NCBI GenBank assembly: GCA_964436005.1
Contig: CAYTBK010000007.1
Location: 1 to 64,000 of the forward strand
Direction: 5' to 3'
Length of the DNA: 64,000 nt
From: JAGNHB01 sp964436005
GTDB lineage: Bacteria; Acidobacteriota; JAAYUB01
The notes under the pieces were generated by a model. The model was not told the origin of the DNA and did not search any database. It was given only the letters and a program-made list of their open reading frames with translations. Below, piece by piece: positions 24,825 to 33,528 of the stretch (position 1 is the stretch's first letter; the number at the start of each line of letters is the position of its first letter). The position numbers and the translations under genes were made by a program.

Positions 24825-27800
24825 ATGAAGCATTCTTCCCGGAATCGTTTTTTCATGCACAACTCGCTGCCAGCGAGCCTTTTCCTGGCGGTGGTCTTCC
24901 TTTTTCCCACGTTCGCCGCTTCCGCCGGGGCGGGCGGGAAAAAGGGCACGGGGAAGGAGAACGCTCAGGAACCGGTGTATGCCCACTATCTCTTCGACCA
25001 TTACACGGTGGCCGAAGGGCTCGTCCAGGAGCAGGTCGTCACGGCCATGCAGGACAATCAGGGGCAGATCTGGGCCGGCACGCTGGGCGGGTTGTCTTGC
25101 TATGACGGAAAGAGCTTCCGCAACTATTCCTCGCTCGAGGGGCTGCCCGATACCGTGGTCCTTTCCCTGGCCACCGATGCCGAAGGGAGCGTCTGGGTCG
25201 GTACGGCTTCCGGCGTGGCCAAGTTCGAAGGAGGCGCTTTTGTCCAGTACTACCTTGTCGGTTTCCGGAAGCAGCCGTCCGTTCGGGATATCCATCAAAT
25301 GCCGGATGGGACCGTGGCCTTGGCCACGTCCGGCGGCGTTGTCCTGGCCAGGGGGAACAACCAGAGGAAGCTGACCACAAAGGACGGGTTGCCGGACAAC
25401 AACATCCTGTGCCTGGAGCTTTCGCCGGAGGGGGGGGTCTGGATCGGCGGCGCCAAGGGACTTTCGTTGTTCCGCGACGGCAAGGTGATCCACATCCCCT
25501 ACCTGAACGTTCCGGACCGGGAGAGGGACTTTGTCTCCGGCCTCTCGTCCGATCCGGTGACGGGGGACCTGGTCGTCACCCGGAAGGAGCGGATCCAGAT
25601 CCTGAAATCCGGAGTGCTGAAGGAGACCGTCCTGCCCGGGCTGGACAAGGATGGGGAACTCAACCAGGCCGTGGTGGACCGGACCGGCACGCTCTGGGTC
25701 CCGGTGCTCAAGAAGGGTGTTCTCTACCGCCCTCAGGGGGGAGCTTTCCGGTCCGTCACCGAAGAGACCGGCCTGCGGAGCAACGTAGTCTACAGCCTGC
25801 TGGTCGACTACGAGGACAACGTCTGGTTCTGCACGGACAGCGGGCTGGACAAGCTGTCGAATCGTTCCGTGACCTGCTTTTCCACGAACAACGGGTTGCC
25901 GAGCAACACCGTCTGGTTCGCCGCGCCCTGCCACGGTCGCGTCGCCGTGGGGACGGCCCAGGGCCTGCTGTTCATGGATGACCAGGCCTTGGCGCCGGAA
26001 GTGTTCCTGCCGGGAAAGAGCATCGTCGAGTACCATCCCCTGCCTGACGGAAGCGTCCTCCTCGGGGCGGAAGACGGCGTCTACCTGTTCCGGGACGGGA
26101 AGGGGATTCCGGCGGACGTCAAGGAACTCAACGGCCTCGTGGTCTGGCGGGTCGCCGAACTGGGGGACGGCGAAAACCTCCTGGGAACAATAGACGGAAT
26201 CTGGAAGGGGCGCCACCCTTCCTACAAACGGTTGCCCTGGCCGGAGTGGGCGCACGGGAAGGAAATCAGCGATTTCCTCCGCTTCGACCGGGATCACTGG
26301 TGGGTCGCCACGAACAAGGGCATCCTGCAGATGACGGTGAAACACGGCGTCGCCTCTTTCTCGCGGGACGTCATTCTGCCCGGGGCGGACGTGCAGTGCC
26401 TCTGCCGCCTCCCCAACGGGGACGTTCTCGCCGGCACCATCGGGAAGGGGATCATCCGTTGCTTTCCCGGCGGAACGTCGCGCAACGAGAGCATCCTCCC
26501 CCCCGGCAGTTCGAGCAACGTGTGGGCCCTGGCCCTGGAAGCGAGCGGCAAGCTGTGGATCGGCACGAGCCGCGGCATTTTTACGTATTGGAACGGTGTC
26601 TGCACCGATTTCAACGCGCGGTACCGGATTCCCTTCAGCGAGGTCAGTTGCCGCCGGTCGATTCAGTTGGGCGCGAACGGGACGGGCGCGATCGCCACGA
26701 CAACGGGACTGTATCTTTACAAAGAAAGCAAGCGGTCCGAGACGCCTTTGCCCCGCGGGGGCATTACCGACATCCTGGTGAACGGGAAGCCCTGGAGTGA
26801 CGGACAGGCTCTGGACCTGAGCTACACCGACAAGCTGACCGTCCGTTTCCGCTGCCTCAGCTTCCTGAACGAGAAAGGGAACCGCTACCAAGTCTTTCTG
26901 GAGGGGGTCGACAGCGACTGGCGCGCCCCGCAGCCGGAAGGCGTCATCGACTTCCCCTTTCTGCCGCCCGGCAACATGGTCTTCCGCCTGCGCATCATCA
27001 ACGCTTCCGGCGAGATTCTGGAAGTGCCGCGGAAGCTGTTGATCCGTTCCCACCCGCCTTTCACCGAAACGCCTCTGTTCTATTTCCTGATTTTCGGCAC
27101 GGTTGCCGTCGTGGCCCTTCTCTTCGTCATGTACAAGATTCACCTGGACCGGAGGGAAAAGACCAGGCTGGCCGGACTGGTGCAGGAGAAGACCGCGGAG
27201 TTGGCGGAGTCGGAGGAAAAATACCGCCACCTGGTGGAAGGGTCTCCCGTCGGGATCGCCATTCTGCAGAAAGGGAGCATGGTCTACCACAACACCTATC
27301 TGGCGAGGATCACCAAGCACGCCGTCGGGGAGCTGCTGGGCAAGCCTTTCGAAAGCCTCATCCACCACGAGGACCTCCCGCTGTTCCGCGAGTACAAGGA
27401 ACAGTGCGACCGGGGCGACACCTCCCTGCACGAGTACGAGATCCGGCTGATCTGCGCGGACTCTTCGATGAAGTACGCCATATTGCACGCCATCGCCACC
27501 ATGTACCGTTCCGAGCAGGCGATCCTGGTCAACGTCACCGACATCACGGAGAAAAAACGGCTGCAGGAGCAGTTGACCTATTTCCAGAAGCTCGAGTCCA
27601 TCGGGACCCTGGCCGGGGCCATCGCCCACGATTTCAACAACATCATGCAGGGCATCGGGGGGTTGGCATCGCTGATCCGCATGCAGCTGGAGCCCACTTC
27701 GCCTTTCCACGGCGATCTGGCCCTGATCGAGGACTCGACCGGCAAGGCGGCGGTCCTGACGCGCAAGCTGCTGGGCTTCGCCCGGAAAGGGAAGTATGTC

Positions 27801-28742
27801 GTCACCGGCCTGGAGGTGCACGAGGTCATCGAGTCGGTGATCGTGTTTTCCCGCCGCATTGTGCCGGCCAATGTGGAGTTCGCCCGCGAGTTCAGCCCTG
27901 AGTCCCTTTTTGTGCACGGGGACCGCACCCAGCTGGAACAGGTTTTTCTCAACGTCTTCTTGAACGCCTGGGAGGCCATGCCGCAGGGCGGGAAAATCGT
28001 CGTGCGCACTTCCCGGGAGAACCTGGCCGAGGACAAGCCGTTGGTCGACCACACCATGAAGCGGGGCGAATACGTGAAAATCGAGGTGGAGGACGCCGGC
28101 TGCGGCATCGCGCCGGAGAACATCTCCAAGGTGTTCACGCCGTTCTTCACCACCAAGAAACATGATTCCGGTTACGGCCTGGGCCTGGCCACGGCTTTCG
28201 GAACCGTCAAGAACCACCAGGGCTACATCTACCTCGGCAGCGAACTCGGTCGGGGGACGGTGGTGACCGTCTACTTGCCCTTTTACCTGCCCAAGGAAAA
28301 AGGCTTTTCAGAAGACCAGCCGGCGCCGCGCTGGGAAAACCTGGCCCAGCGGTCCGTCCTGGTGGTGGAGGACGAGGCCATCCTCCGCAAGTATCTGCGC
28401 AACCTTCTTTCCTCGTACGAAATCAAGGTGTACGAGGCGGAAAACGGCATCCAGGCCTTGCAACTGTTCCGCATGTTCGCAGACGACATCGACGGCGTCC
28501 TGCTGGACGTGAACATGCCGCTGATGGACGGTGTCGAGACATACAAGAAACTCAAGGAGATCCGAACCGACATCCCCGTCCTCATCCTGGGCTCGTACGG
28601 GGAGGACGCCAAAGTCAGGGTCATGCTCAACATGGGATGTCTGGGCGTCGCCTCGAAACCCGTGGACGCCGAAACGGTGCTGGCTCTCCTGGCGAAGATC
28701 GTCGCCGGTTCGAACGGCGAGGCGAACGGGGCGGAGTGTTGA
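24825..28742 (+). CDS. Hybrid sensor histidine kinase with two-component-regulator propeller
   Basis: The 1305-residue protein starts with a signal/anchor helix (about 9-35). A periplasmic seven-bladed-propeller region follows (about 45-660) with repeated Reg_prop motifs such as G-Q-I-W-A-G-T and G-S-V-W-V-G-T. Next come a Y_Y_Y domain (about 665-745), one membrane helix (about 750-772), a PAS domain (795-905), HisKA with phospho-acceptor His935 in A-H-D-F-N-N, an ATPase domain (D-A-G-C-G-I-A, G-Y-G-L-G-L-A), and a receiver domain with Asp1228. This is the layout of HTCS-type sensors for glycans or other external ligands, but without the AraC output. Downstream phosphotransfer must leave through the receiver. 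The ligand is unknown. Confidence 0.9.
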   Translation: MKHSSRNRFFMHNSLPASLFLAVVFLFPTFAASAGAGGKKGTGKENAQEPVYAHYLFDHYTVAEGLVQEQVVTAMQDNQGQIWAGTLGGLSCYDGKSFRNYSSLEGLPDTVVLSLATDAEGSVWVGTASGVAKFEGGAFVQYYLVGFRKQPSVRDIHQMPDGTVALATSGGVVLARGNNQRKLTTKDGLPDNNILCLELSPEGGVWIGGAKGLSLFRDGKVIHIPYLNVPDRERDFVSGLSSDPVTGDLVVTRKERIQILKSGVLKETVLPGLDKDGELNQAVVDRTGTLWVPVLKKGVLYRPQGGAFRSVTEETGLRSNVVYSLLVDYEDNVWFCTDSGLDKLSNRSVTCFSTNNGLPSNTVWFAAPCHGRVAVGTAQGLLFMDDQALAPEVFLPGKSIVEYHPLPDGSVLLGAEDGVYLFRDGKGIPADVKELNGLVVWRVAELGDGENLLGTIDGIWKGRHPSYKRLPWPEWAHGKEISDFLRFDRDHWWVATNKGILQMTVKHGVASFSRDVILPGADVQCLCRLPNGDVLAGTIGKGIIRCFPGGTSRNESILPPGSSSNVWALALEASGKLWIGTSRGIFTYWNGVCTDFNARYRIPFSEVSCRRSIQLGANGTGAIATTTGLYLYKESKRSETPLPRGGITDILVNGKPWSDGQALDLSYTDKLTVRFRCLSFLNEKGNRYQVFLEGVDSDWRAPQPEGVIDFPFLPPGNMVFRLRIINASGEILEVPRKLLIRSHPPFTETPLFYFLIFGTVAVVALLFVMYKIHLDRREKTRLAGLVQEKTAELAESEEKYRHLVEGSPVGIAILQKGSMVYHNTYLARITKHAVGELLGKPFESLIHHEDLPLFREYKEQCDRGDTSLHEYEIRLICADSSMKYAILHAIATMYRSEQAILVNVTDITEKKRLQEQLTYFQKLESIGTLAGAIAHDFNNIMQGIGGLASLIRMQLEPTSPFHGDLALIEDSTGKAAVLTRKLLGFARKGKYVVTGLEVHEVIESVIVFSRRIVPANVEFAREFSPESLFVHGDRTQLEQVFLNVFLNAWEAMPQGGKIVVRTSRENLAEDKPLVDHTMKRGEYVKIEVEDAGCGIAPENISKVFTPFFTTKKHDSGYGLGLATAFGTVKNHQGYIYLGSELGRGTVVTVYLPFYLPKEKGFSEDQPAPRWENLAQRSVLVVEDEAILRKYLRNLLSSYEIKVYEAENGIQALQLFRMFADDIDGVLLDVNMPLMDGVETYKKLKEIRTDIPVLILGSYGEDAKVRVMLNMGCLGVASKPVDAETVLALLAKIVAGSNGEANGAEC

Positions 28743-28775
28743 TTCTACGCGCGAGAGGTTCGAGCGGAGGTCGTT

Positions 28776-30077
28776 TTGAAAAGAAACCAGGGGGTGCATG
28801 TCGACGCGGTGGAGCCCGAGTCGCCCGCGGAGTTCATGGGCATCGAGCCCGGTGACATTTGCTTGAAGGTGAACGGCCAGGAAGTGGAGGATTTCCTGGA
28901 CGTCAACTTCCATTTCCAGGACGGCGAGGAGAATGTCCTGCTTTTCGCCAAAAGGGACGGCGCACTTTGGGAGGCCGAGGTGGAGCTCGACGAGGGCGAG
29001 GAACTGGGAATCGCCTGGGCTGACATCCCTCCCCGTCTATGCCGGAACCGGTGCCAGTTCTGTTTCGTCGACCAACTGCCCCGCGGCGTTCGTCCCACGC
29101 TGAGAATCAAGGACGAGGATTACCGGCACTCCTTCCTCTACGGCAATTTCATCACGCTGTCCAACCTCACGGATCACGACGTCAGGAGGATCGTCGCCCA
29201 GCGCCTGTCCCCTCTGTACGTCTCCGTGCACGCCACGGACCAGTCGGTGCGCCGGGCGTTGACGGGCAGTCGCCCGGCGGACCGCTTCGATACGCTGTTC
29301 GGCCGCCTGGTGGAGGGGGGGATCCGTCTGCATACCCAGGTCGTCCTCTGCCCGGGCCTCAACGACGGAGACGTTTTCCTGCGCACCGTGGCGGATCTGG
29401 CGGCCCGGCGGCCTCAGGTGCTGTCGGTGGGCGTCGTGCCGGTGGGCCTCACCGCCCATCGCCAAGGCCTGGCGGAGCTGGAGCGGGTGGATGCCGCCAA
29501 GTCCCGGGAGGTGCTGCAGGTCGTTCACCGCCTGCAGGAATCATTCCGGAAAGGCAGGACGGGGCGTTTCGTTTTCGCCGCCGACGAGTTCTACCTGCTG
29601 GCCGGGGAGGAGATCCCGCCGGCCAAGGCCTACGAGGGCTATCCCCAACTGGAGAACGGCGTCGGAATGGTCCGCGACTTTCTCGAGGAGTTCGCCCCTC
29701 TTCTCAAGCGGAAGCGCCCGTCCTGGGCCGGCCGCCGGGCCGTCTTCGCCACCGGAAGCTCCTTCGCCCCCGTGCTGCGGGGCTGCCTGGAGCGCTTCAA
29801 CGAAGTTCACGGAGCGTTCCTGGAAGTGCTGGAAGTGCCCAACCGCTTTCTCGGCCCCAGCGTCACCGTGGCCGGCCTGCTCTCGGGAGGGGATTTCCTC
29901 GAGGCGGCCCGGGGGCGGGACGTCGGTGAATTCCTGGCTATCCCCGCGTCATGCCTGAACATGGACGGTGTTTTCCTGGACGATTCCACGCCGGAAGAAC
30001 TGCAACAGAGGCTCAACCTGCCCCTCCTTTCGTTTCACCCTTCCGCCCAGGGCTTCGACGCCGTGCTGAACGGCTGA
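28776..30077 (+). CDS. DUF512 PDZ/radical-SAM protein (TIGR03279-type)
   Basis: The 433-residue protein begins with a PDZ-like domain (about 5-60, V-E-P-E-S-P-A-E-F-M-G-I-E-P-G-D). It continues with a radical-SAM-like core whose cluster motif is C-R-N-R-C-Q-F-C (Cys89, Cys93, Cys96; CX3CX2C) and ends in the DUF512 domain (F-A-A-D-E-F-Y-L-L-A-G). Members are widespread in anaerobes and their reaction is not established. The start is a TTG with GGAGG five bases upstream; no ATG fits. It lies 33 bases after the hybrid kinase and may be cotranscribed with it. Confidence 0.85.
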   Translation: MKRNQGVHVDAVEPESPAEFMGIEPGDICLKVNGQEVEDFLDVNFHFQDGEENVLLFAKRDGALWEAEVELDEGEELGIAWADIPPRLCRNRCQFCFVDQLPRGVRPTLRIKDEDYRHSFLYGNFITLSNLTDHDVRRIVAQRLSPLYVSVHATDQSVRRALTGSRPADRFDTLFGRLVEGGIRLHTQVVLCPGLNDGDVFLRTVADLAARRPQVLSVGVVPVGLTAHRQGLAELERVDAAKSREVLQVVHRLQESFRKGRTGRFVFAADEFYLLAGEEIPPAKAYEGYPQLENGVGMVRDFLEEFAPLLKRKRPSWAGRRAVFATGSSFAPVLRGCLERFNEVHGAFLEVLEVPNRFLGPSVTVAGLLSGGDFLEAARGRDVGEFLAIPASCLNMDGVFLDDSTPEELQQRLNLPLLSFHPSAQGFDAVLNG

Positions 30078-30186
30078 AAGGCCGGCGGCGGCAGGCGCCA
30101 CGGACACCGGGAGAATCCCCGACCCATCCCCGGCATCCAATCGTCAGCCTCCGGCGAATTACGGGGCGTTCGCTTCGGCCGCCCCA

Positions 30187-30215
30187 TTCGGACTTCGGGT
30201 GGAAAGGATTAGAAT
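30187..30215 (+). promoter_or_regulatory. Putative promoter of the small UGA-containing gene
   Basis: TTCGGA (30187-30192), 17-base spacer, TAGAAT (30210-30215). The -35 is poor but the -10 matches five other promoters in this window. Transcription would begin near 30222, after the ATG at 30216, which favours the ATG at 30240 as the start. Confidence 0.4.
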
Positions 30216-30239
30216 ATGCTTGCAAAAATGAGGAAATAC

Positions 30240-30407
30240 ATGAAAGACATCCTGATCGTCCTCCTGATCCTCTTCGCCTGGTTCGCCCTGCAGAAGTGGA
30301 TTCTGCCCCGCTTGGGCGTTCCCACCTGAATGTCCGACTCCTGCGATCTCGGGTCACGGGATCATCATCAGAAGAAGAATCCTCCTGCCGGCAAAGACGC
30401 TCTCTGA
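30240..30407 (+). CDS. Candidate small membrane selenoprotein (in-frame UGA read as Sec)
   Basis: Read normally, this is a 29-residue peptide: an N-terminal membrane helix (residues 3-18), then Q-K-W-I-L-P-R-L-G-V-P-T and a UGA at 30327-30329. Read through, the same frame continues U-M-S-D-S-C-D-L-G-S and on for 25 codons to a second UGA at 30405, giving 55 residues with a U-x4-C pair just beyond the membrane. A hairpin with GATCTC/GGGATC stems and a seven-base loop containing GGTC begins 15 bases after the UGA (30345-30363), in the range used by bacterial SECIS elements. AGGA lies five bases before the ATG at 30240; an ATG at 30216 is an alternative. The UMSxSC pattern recalls small one-helix proteins with Cys at this place, but that is from memory. 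Function unknown; a membrane thiol/selenol redox role is a guess. Confidence 0.5.
30345..30363 (+). promoter_or_regulatory. Putative bacterial SECIS hairpin
   Basis: The six-pair stem GATCTC (30345-30350) / GGGATC (30358-30363), including one G-U pair, closes the loop GGGTCAC. The loop contains GGU, the base triplet contacted by SelB in the E. coli fdhF element. Fifteen bases separate the UGA from the stem and 21 separate it from the loop. Confidence 0.4.
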
Positions 30408-30558
30408 TTCCACAAGCGTCCGCCGCCTCCGGGAAAACGGAAAACGTTGCGGCCTCTGGCCGCCTGGCACCCGCGGGGTAAAACCCGGGTGCGGAATCTG
30501 CGTACACATGCGCGAGTGGCGGCATCTTCCGGCGAAGACCACTTTTTCGCGCTCCTTC

Positions 30559-30587
30559 TTTCATCTTCCCCGGTTAACAGGTATAAT
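30559..30587 (+). promoter_or_regulatory. Promoter of the S41-like gene and probably the uppS operon
   Basis: A perfect -10 TATAAT (30582-30587) with a weak -35 TTTCAT (30559-30564) at 17 bases. It is 30 bases before the ATG at 30617. The 30408-30558 stretch holds nothing I can name. Confidence 0.55.
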
Positions 30588-30616
30588 GCCGCTTTATCTT
30601 CGGTCGGAGGCTGATC

Positions 30617-31885
30617 ATGCAGCGGTGGATGAAAGGGGTGTACAGCGTGTCGTCAGTGCTGGTTCTCTTCCTGATTTGCGGGTTTGTCTGGAACAGCTTT
30701 GCCGCCGAAGATGAAGATTACAAGAACCTCATCGTCTTCAGTGAGGTGATCCGGAAAGTCCAGGATTCCTATGTTGAGAAACCGGACATCCGGAAACTGA
30801 CCGTCGGCGCGCTGCGCGGCCTGGCTTACGGAGTGGATGCGTTTTCGTGCTACCTGACACCGGAGGAGCGGCGACTCGTGGAAGCGCGCAAGGGCGAAAC
30901 CGGCATCACCGGCGTGGTCATCACGCCCCGCAGCGGGTTCTACCGCATAATGGCGGTGATTCCCGGTTCTTCTGCCGACAAGGCCGGACTTTTCCCGGGC
31001 GATCTCGTGGAAGAAATCGAGCGCAAGGGGACGAGCGAGATGCCGCCCCCCTGCGTGCAGGCCGCTTTGGCCGGGCCTGTGGGCTCGGAAGTGCGGTTGG
31101 GCATCCAGCGGGGGCAGTCGGAAGAACTGAAAGAGGTCGTTCTGAAGCGGACGACCCCCATCGCCCAGGTACCGGAGTACAAGATCCTGGAACCGGGGAT
31201 CGGCCTGTTGAAGATCCGGGAGTTTTCCCCCGGCGTCGCCGAGGACGTGAAGCGAGCGCTCAACGCCATGTCGAACAGCGGGGTGAAGAGCCTGGTGCTG
31301 GATCTGCGCGACAACTGCAGCGGCAGTTATCCGGAAGCCTTGGAGACGGCCAACCTGTTCGTCGGCTCCGGGAATCTCGCCCTACTGAAGGTTCGCGGGC
31401 AGGATGCCGCCCCTGCGCCGGTCCCCGCCAAGGCCGAGAAACTCCTTTTCCCCGGCGCCCTGGTGGTGATGGCCAACGGCTTCACTTCCGGCCCGGCCGA
31501 AGTCGTCGCCGGGGCCATCAAGGATTCGGGCCGCGGAAAGATTGTCGGGTTGAAGACGTACGGGACCGCTTCCGAGCAGAAGGACCTGGTCCTCCCGGAC
31601 AGCGCCGTCATGCGGCTCACCACGGTGCGCTACCTGACCCCTTCCGGAACGGCCATCACCAACGAGAAGACCAACCTGGCGGGAATCAAGCCGGACTTGA
31701 AGTCTCCGCCCGAGGATTTCGCCCTCTCGCTGTATATCGATTACGACATGGCGACCGGAGAGGAATCGGCGCCCCTTTACCGGAAATACGTGGACAGCGT
31801 CTACGCGAAGCAGCTCGAACAGGCGCTGGAACTGCTGAAGAACCCACAAATGGACCTGAAGGCCGAGGTCGTGCCGGCTGAATAG
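30617..31885 (+). CDS. S41 (C-terminal processing protease) family protein, catalytic dyad apparently lost
   Basis: The 422-residue protein has an N-terminal signal anchor (about 7-28), a helical S41 N-domain, a PDZ domain (about 95-185, A-V-I-P-G-S-S-A-D-K-A-G-L-F-P-G-D) and the S41 core. In CtpA/Tsp the nucleophile lies in N-x-G-S-A-S-A-S-E and a Lys lies 25 residues on. Here the aligned segment is N-G-F-T-S-G-P-A-E (287-295): the serine position is Gly292, and the Lys position is Thr317 (T-Y-G-T). Glu295 and Asp303 are kept at the right spacing, so the alignment is secure. Ser291, next to the expected nucleophile, might substitute. It is probably a periplasmic scaffold or regulator. AGGC precedes the ATG. 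Confidence 0.82.
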   Translation: MQRWMKGVYSVSSVLVLFLICGFVWNSFAAEDEDYKNLIVFSEVIRKVQDSYVEKPDIRKLTVGALRGLAYGVDAFSCYLTPEERRLVEARKGETGITGVVITPRSGFYRIMAVIPGSSADKAGLFPGDLVEEIERKGTSEMPPPCVQAALAGPVGSEVRLGIQRGQSEELKEVVLKRTTPIAQVPEYKILEPGIGLLKIREFSPGVAEDVKRALNAMSNSGVKSLVLDLRDNCSGSYPEALETANLFVGSGNLALLKVRGQDAAPAPVPAKAEKLLFPGALVVMANGFTSGPAEVVAGAIKDSGRGKIVGLKTYGTASEQKDLVLPDSAVMRLTTVRYLTPSGTAITNEKTNLAGIKPDLKSPPEDFALSLYIDYDMATGEESAPLYRKYVDSVYAKQLEQALELLKNPQMDLKAEVVPAE

Positions 31886-31928
31886 ATCGCAATTGGATTT
31901 TTCAGCCGGGACAAGGTCGTGGCAAGGT

Positions 31929-32711
31929 ATGGATCGTCAATTCTTCATTGAGCGTTACGGCGAGGGGGGGGAAGAACTCCGCCTATTGGACTCCCTTGAT
32001 GCCGCCCGGCTTCCCCGTCACGTCGCGATCATCATGGATGGCAACGGGCGGTGGGCCGTGGGGCAGGGAAAGCCCCGGGTCGAGGGGCACCGGGTGGGCG
32101 CGGAGTCGGTACGCGCCGTGACCGAAGCCTGCGCCGCGCTGGGCATTGAGCAGCTCACGCTTTACGCCTTCTCGGTGGAGAACTGGAAACGGCCCAAGGC
32201 TGAGATCCGCGAACTCATGAAGCTGCTGCGCCGCTACGTCAAGGAAGAGCTGCCCACCCTGCAGCGCAACGGCATCCGGTTCCGCGCCATCGGCCGCCTG
32301 GGCGGCCTGGACGCCCTCACCCGGCGCATGGTTTCCTTCACCCAGCAGGCCACGGCGGCCAACTCGGGCATGTGCCTGAACATCGCCTTGAATTACGGGG
32401 GGCGTGCCGAGATCGCCGACGCGGCGGCCGCCGTCGCCCGAGACGTGGCGGCGGGACGGCTGGACCCGAGTGCGGTGGACGAGAACGAGATCGAACGCCG
32501 CCTGTACACGGCCGGTCTTCCCGATCCCGACCTGCTGGTGCGCACCAGCGGGGAGTGCCGGGTGAGCAACTTCATGCTGTGGCAGATCGCCTATGCCGAG
32601 TTCGTGGTCACGCCCGCCCTGTGGCCCGACTTCCGCGGGGCCGAACTGCTCCGCTGCATCGGGGAATACCAGAAGCGGGAACGCCGTTTCGGCGGTCTCG
32701 CCGAGGAGTGA
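31929..32711 (+). CDS. uppS: Undecaprenyl diphosphate synthase (cis-prenyltransferase)
   Basis: The 260-residue enzyme builds the C55 carrier lipid for peptidoglycan and O-antigen from farnesyl-PP and isopentenyl-PP. Motifs are I-I-M-D-G-N-G-R-W-A with catalytic Asp37, Y-A-F-S-V-E-N-W-K-R-P, and R-T-S-G-E-C-R-V-S-N-F-M-L-W-Q near the C-terminus. An in-frame TTG at 31893 is possible, but homology begins after the ATG at 31929. It is first in a tight uppS-cdsA-dxr-rseP operon. Confidence 0.95.
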   Translation: MDRQFFIERYGEGGEELRLLDSLDAARLPRHVAIIMDGNGRWAVGQGKPRVEGHRVGAESVRAVTEACAALGIEQLTLYAFSVENWKRPKAEIRELMKLLRRYVKEELPTLQRNGIRFRAIGRLGGLDALTRRMVSFTQQATAANSGMCLNIALNYGGRAEIADAAAAVARDVAAGRLDPSAVDENEIERRLYTAGLPDPDLLVRTSGECRVSNFMLWQIAYAEFVVTPALWPDFRGAELLRCIGEYQKRERRFGGLAEE

Positions 32712-32712
32712 T

Positions 32713-33528
32713 ATGGCCCTTCGGATCCTGTCCGCCCTGATCCTGATCCCCGTCGTGCTGGGGATCGTTTTCTTCGTTCCCCCGCTTCCCTTCGCCCTGG
32801 CCGCGACGGCCCTGGCCGCCCTCGCCTTCTGGGAATTCCTGAAAATGGGTCGCTTGCGTTACGGTGGAGGCGACAACCTGCCGCTCGTCTTCCTGGGCAT
32901 CCTGGCTGGATTCCCCTGTTTCTGGGCGCCGACTGCCGACGGGCGCGCCGCCTGGGCGGCCGGGTTCCTGCTCTGCGCCGGGTCGCTGGCCATCGTGCGC
33001 GGGAAGGAGCCTGCCGAGGCTTTGGGGCGGATCATTTGGCCGGCCGCCGGTTTCCTGTACATTTTCGTCCTGTTTTCCTGGGTGTCCGACATTCGCTTCA
33101 ACCTGGACGTGAAGAACGGCGCGGTCCTGCTCGTCTTTTTCCTCCTGATCCAGTGGGTGGGCGACACCATGGCCTATGCCACGGGGAGACTGTTCGGGAA
33201 GCGGAAGCTGATTCCGTCCGTCAGCCCCGGCAAGACGGTGGCCGGCGCCCTGGGCGGCCTCGCCGGAAGCGCGACGGTCGGGCTGGTGATGGCTTTGGCC
33301 GCCTTCCCGGGCCACCGCCCGGCGGTCTTCGCCGCCGCCGCTCTGCTCCTCGGCGCGGCCGGGCAGGTGGGTGACCTGCTGGAATCCCTGTTCAAGCGCT
33401 GCTGCGGGGTCAAGGACTCCTCCGCCCTGATCCCGGGACACGGCGGGATGCTGGACCGCATCGATTCGCTGCTGTTCACGGCGCCGCTATTCTTCTTCCT
33501 TCTCCGTTCGGTGTTGCGATGGGCATGA
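32713..33528 (+). CDS. cdsA: Phosphatidate cytidylyltransferase
   Basis: The 271-residue polytopic membrane enzyme makes CDP-diacylglycerol. About seven hydrophobic helices are visible. The C-terminal signature is complete: S-L-F-K-R-x4-K-D, then P-G-H-G-G-M-L-D-R-I-D. The ATG begins one base after the uppS stop, with GAGGAG upstream. The 3' end overlaps dxr by 10 bases. Confidence 0.95.
   Translation: MALRILSALILIPVVLGIVFFVPPLPFALAATALAALAFWEFLKMGRLRYGGGDNLPLVFLGILAGFPCFWAPTADGRAAWAAGFLLCAGSLAIVRGKEPAEALGRIIWPAAGFLYIFVLFSWVSDIRFNLDVKNGAVLLVFFLLIQWVGDTMAYATGRLFGKRKLIPSVSPGKTVAGALGGLAGSATVGLVMALAAFPGHRPAVFAAAALLLGAAGQVGDLLESLFKRCCGVKDSSALIPGHGGMLDRIDSLLFTAPLFFFLLRSVLRWA

Noticed and set aside
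24744..28217. Open frame of over 1100 codons on the minus strand opposite the hybrid kinase
   Set aside because: It is fully antisense to a gene with clear kinase and receiver motifs; composition is typical of a GC-rich shadow frame.
30330..30407. Independent 25-codon gene starting at the ATG just after the UGA
   Set aside because: It has no Shine-Dalgarno of its own, and the frame is continuous with the membrane peptide; read-through fits better.
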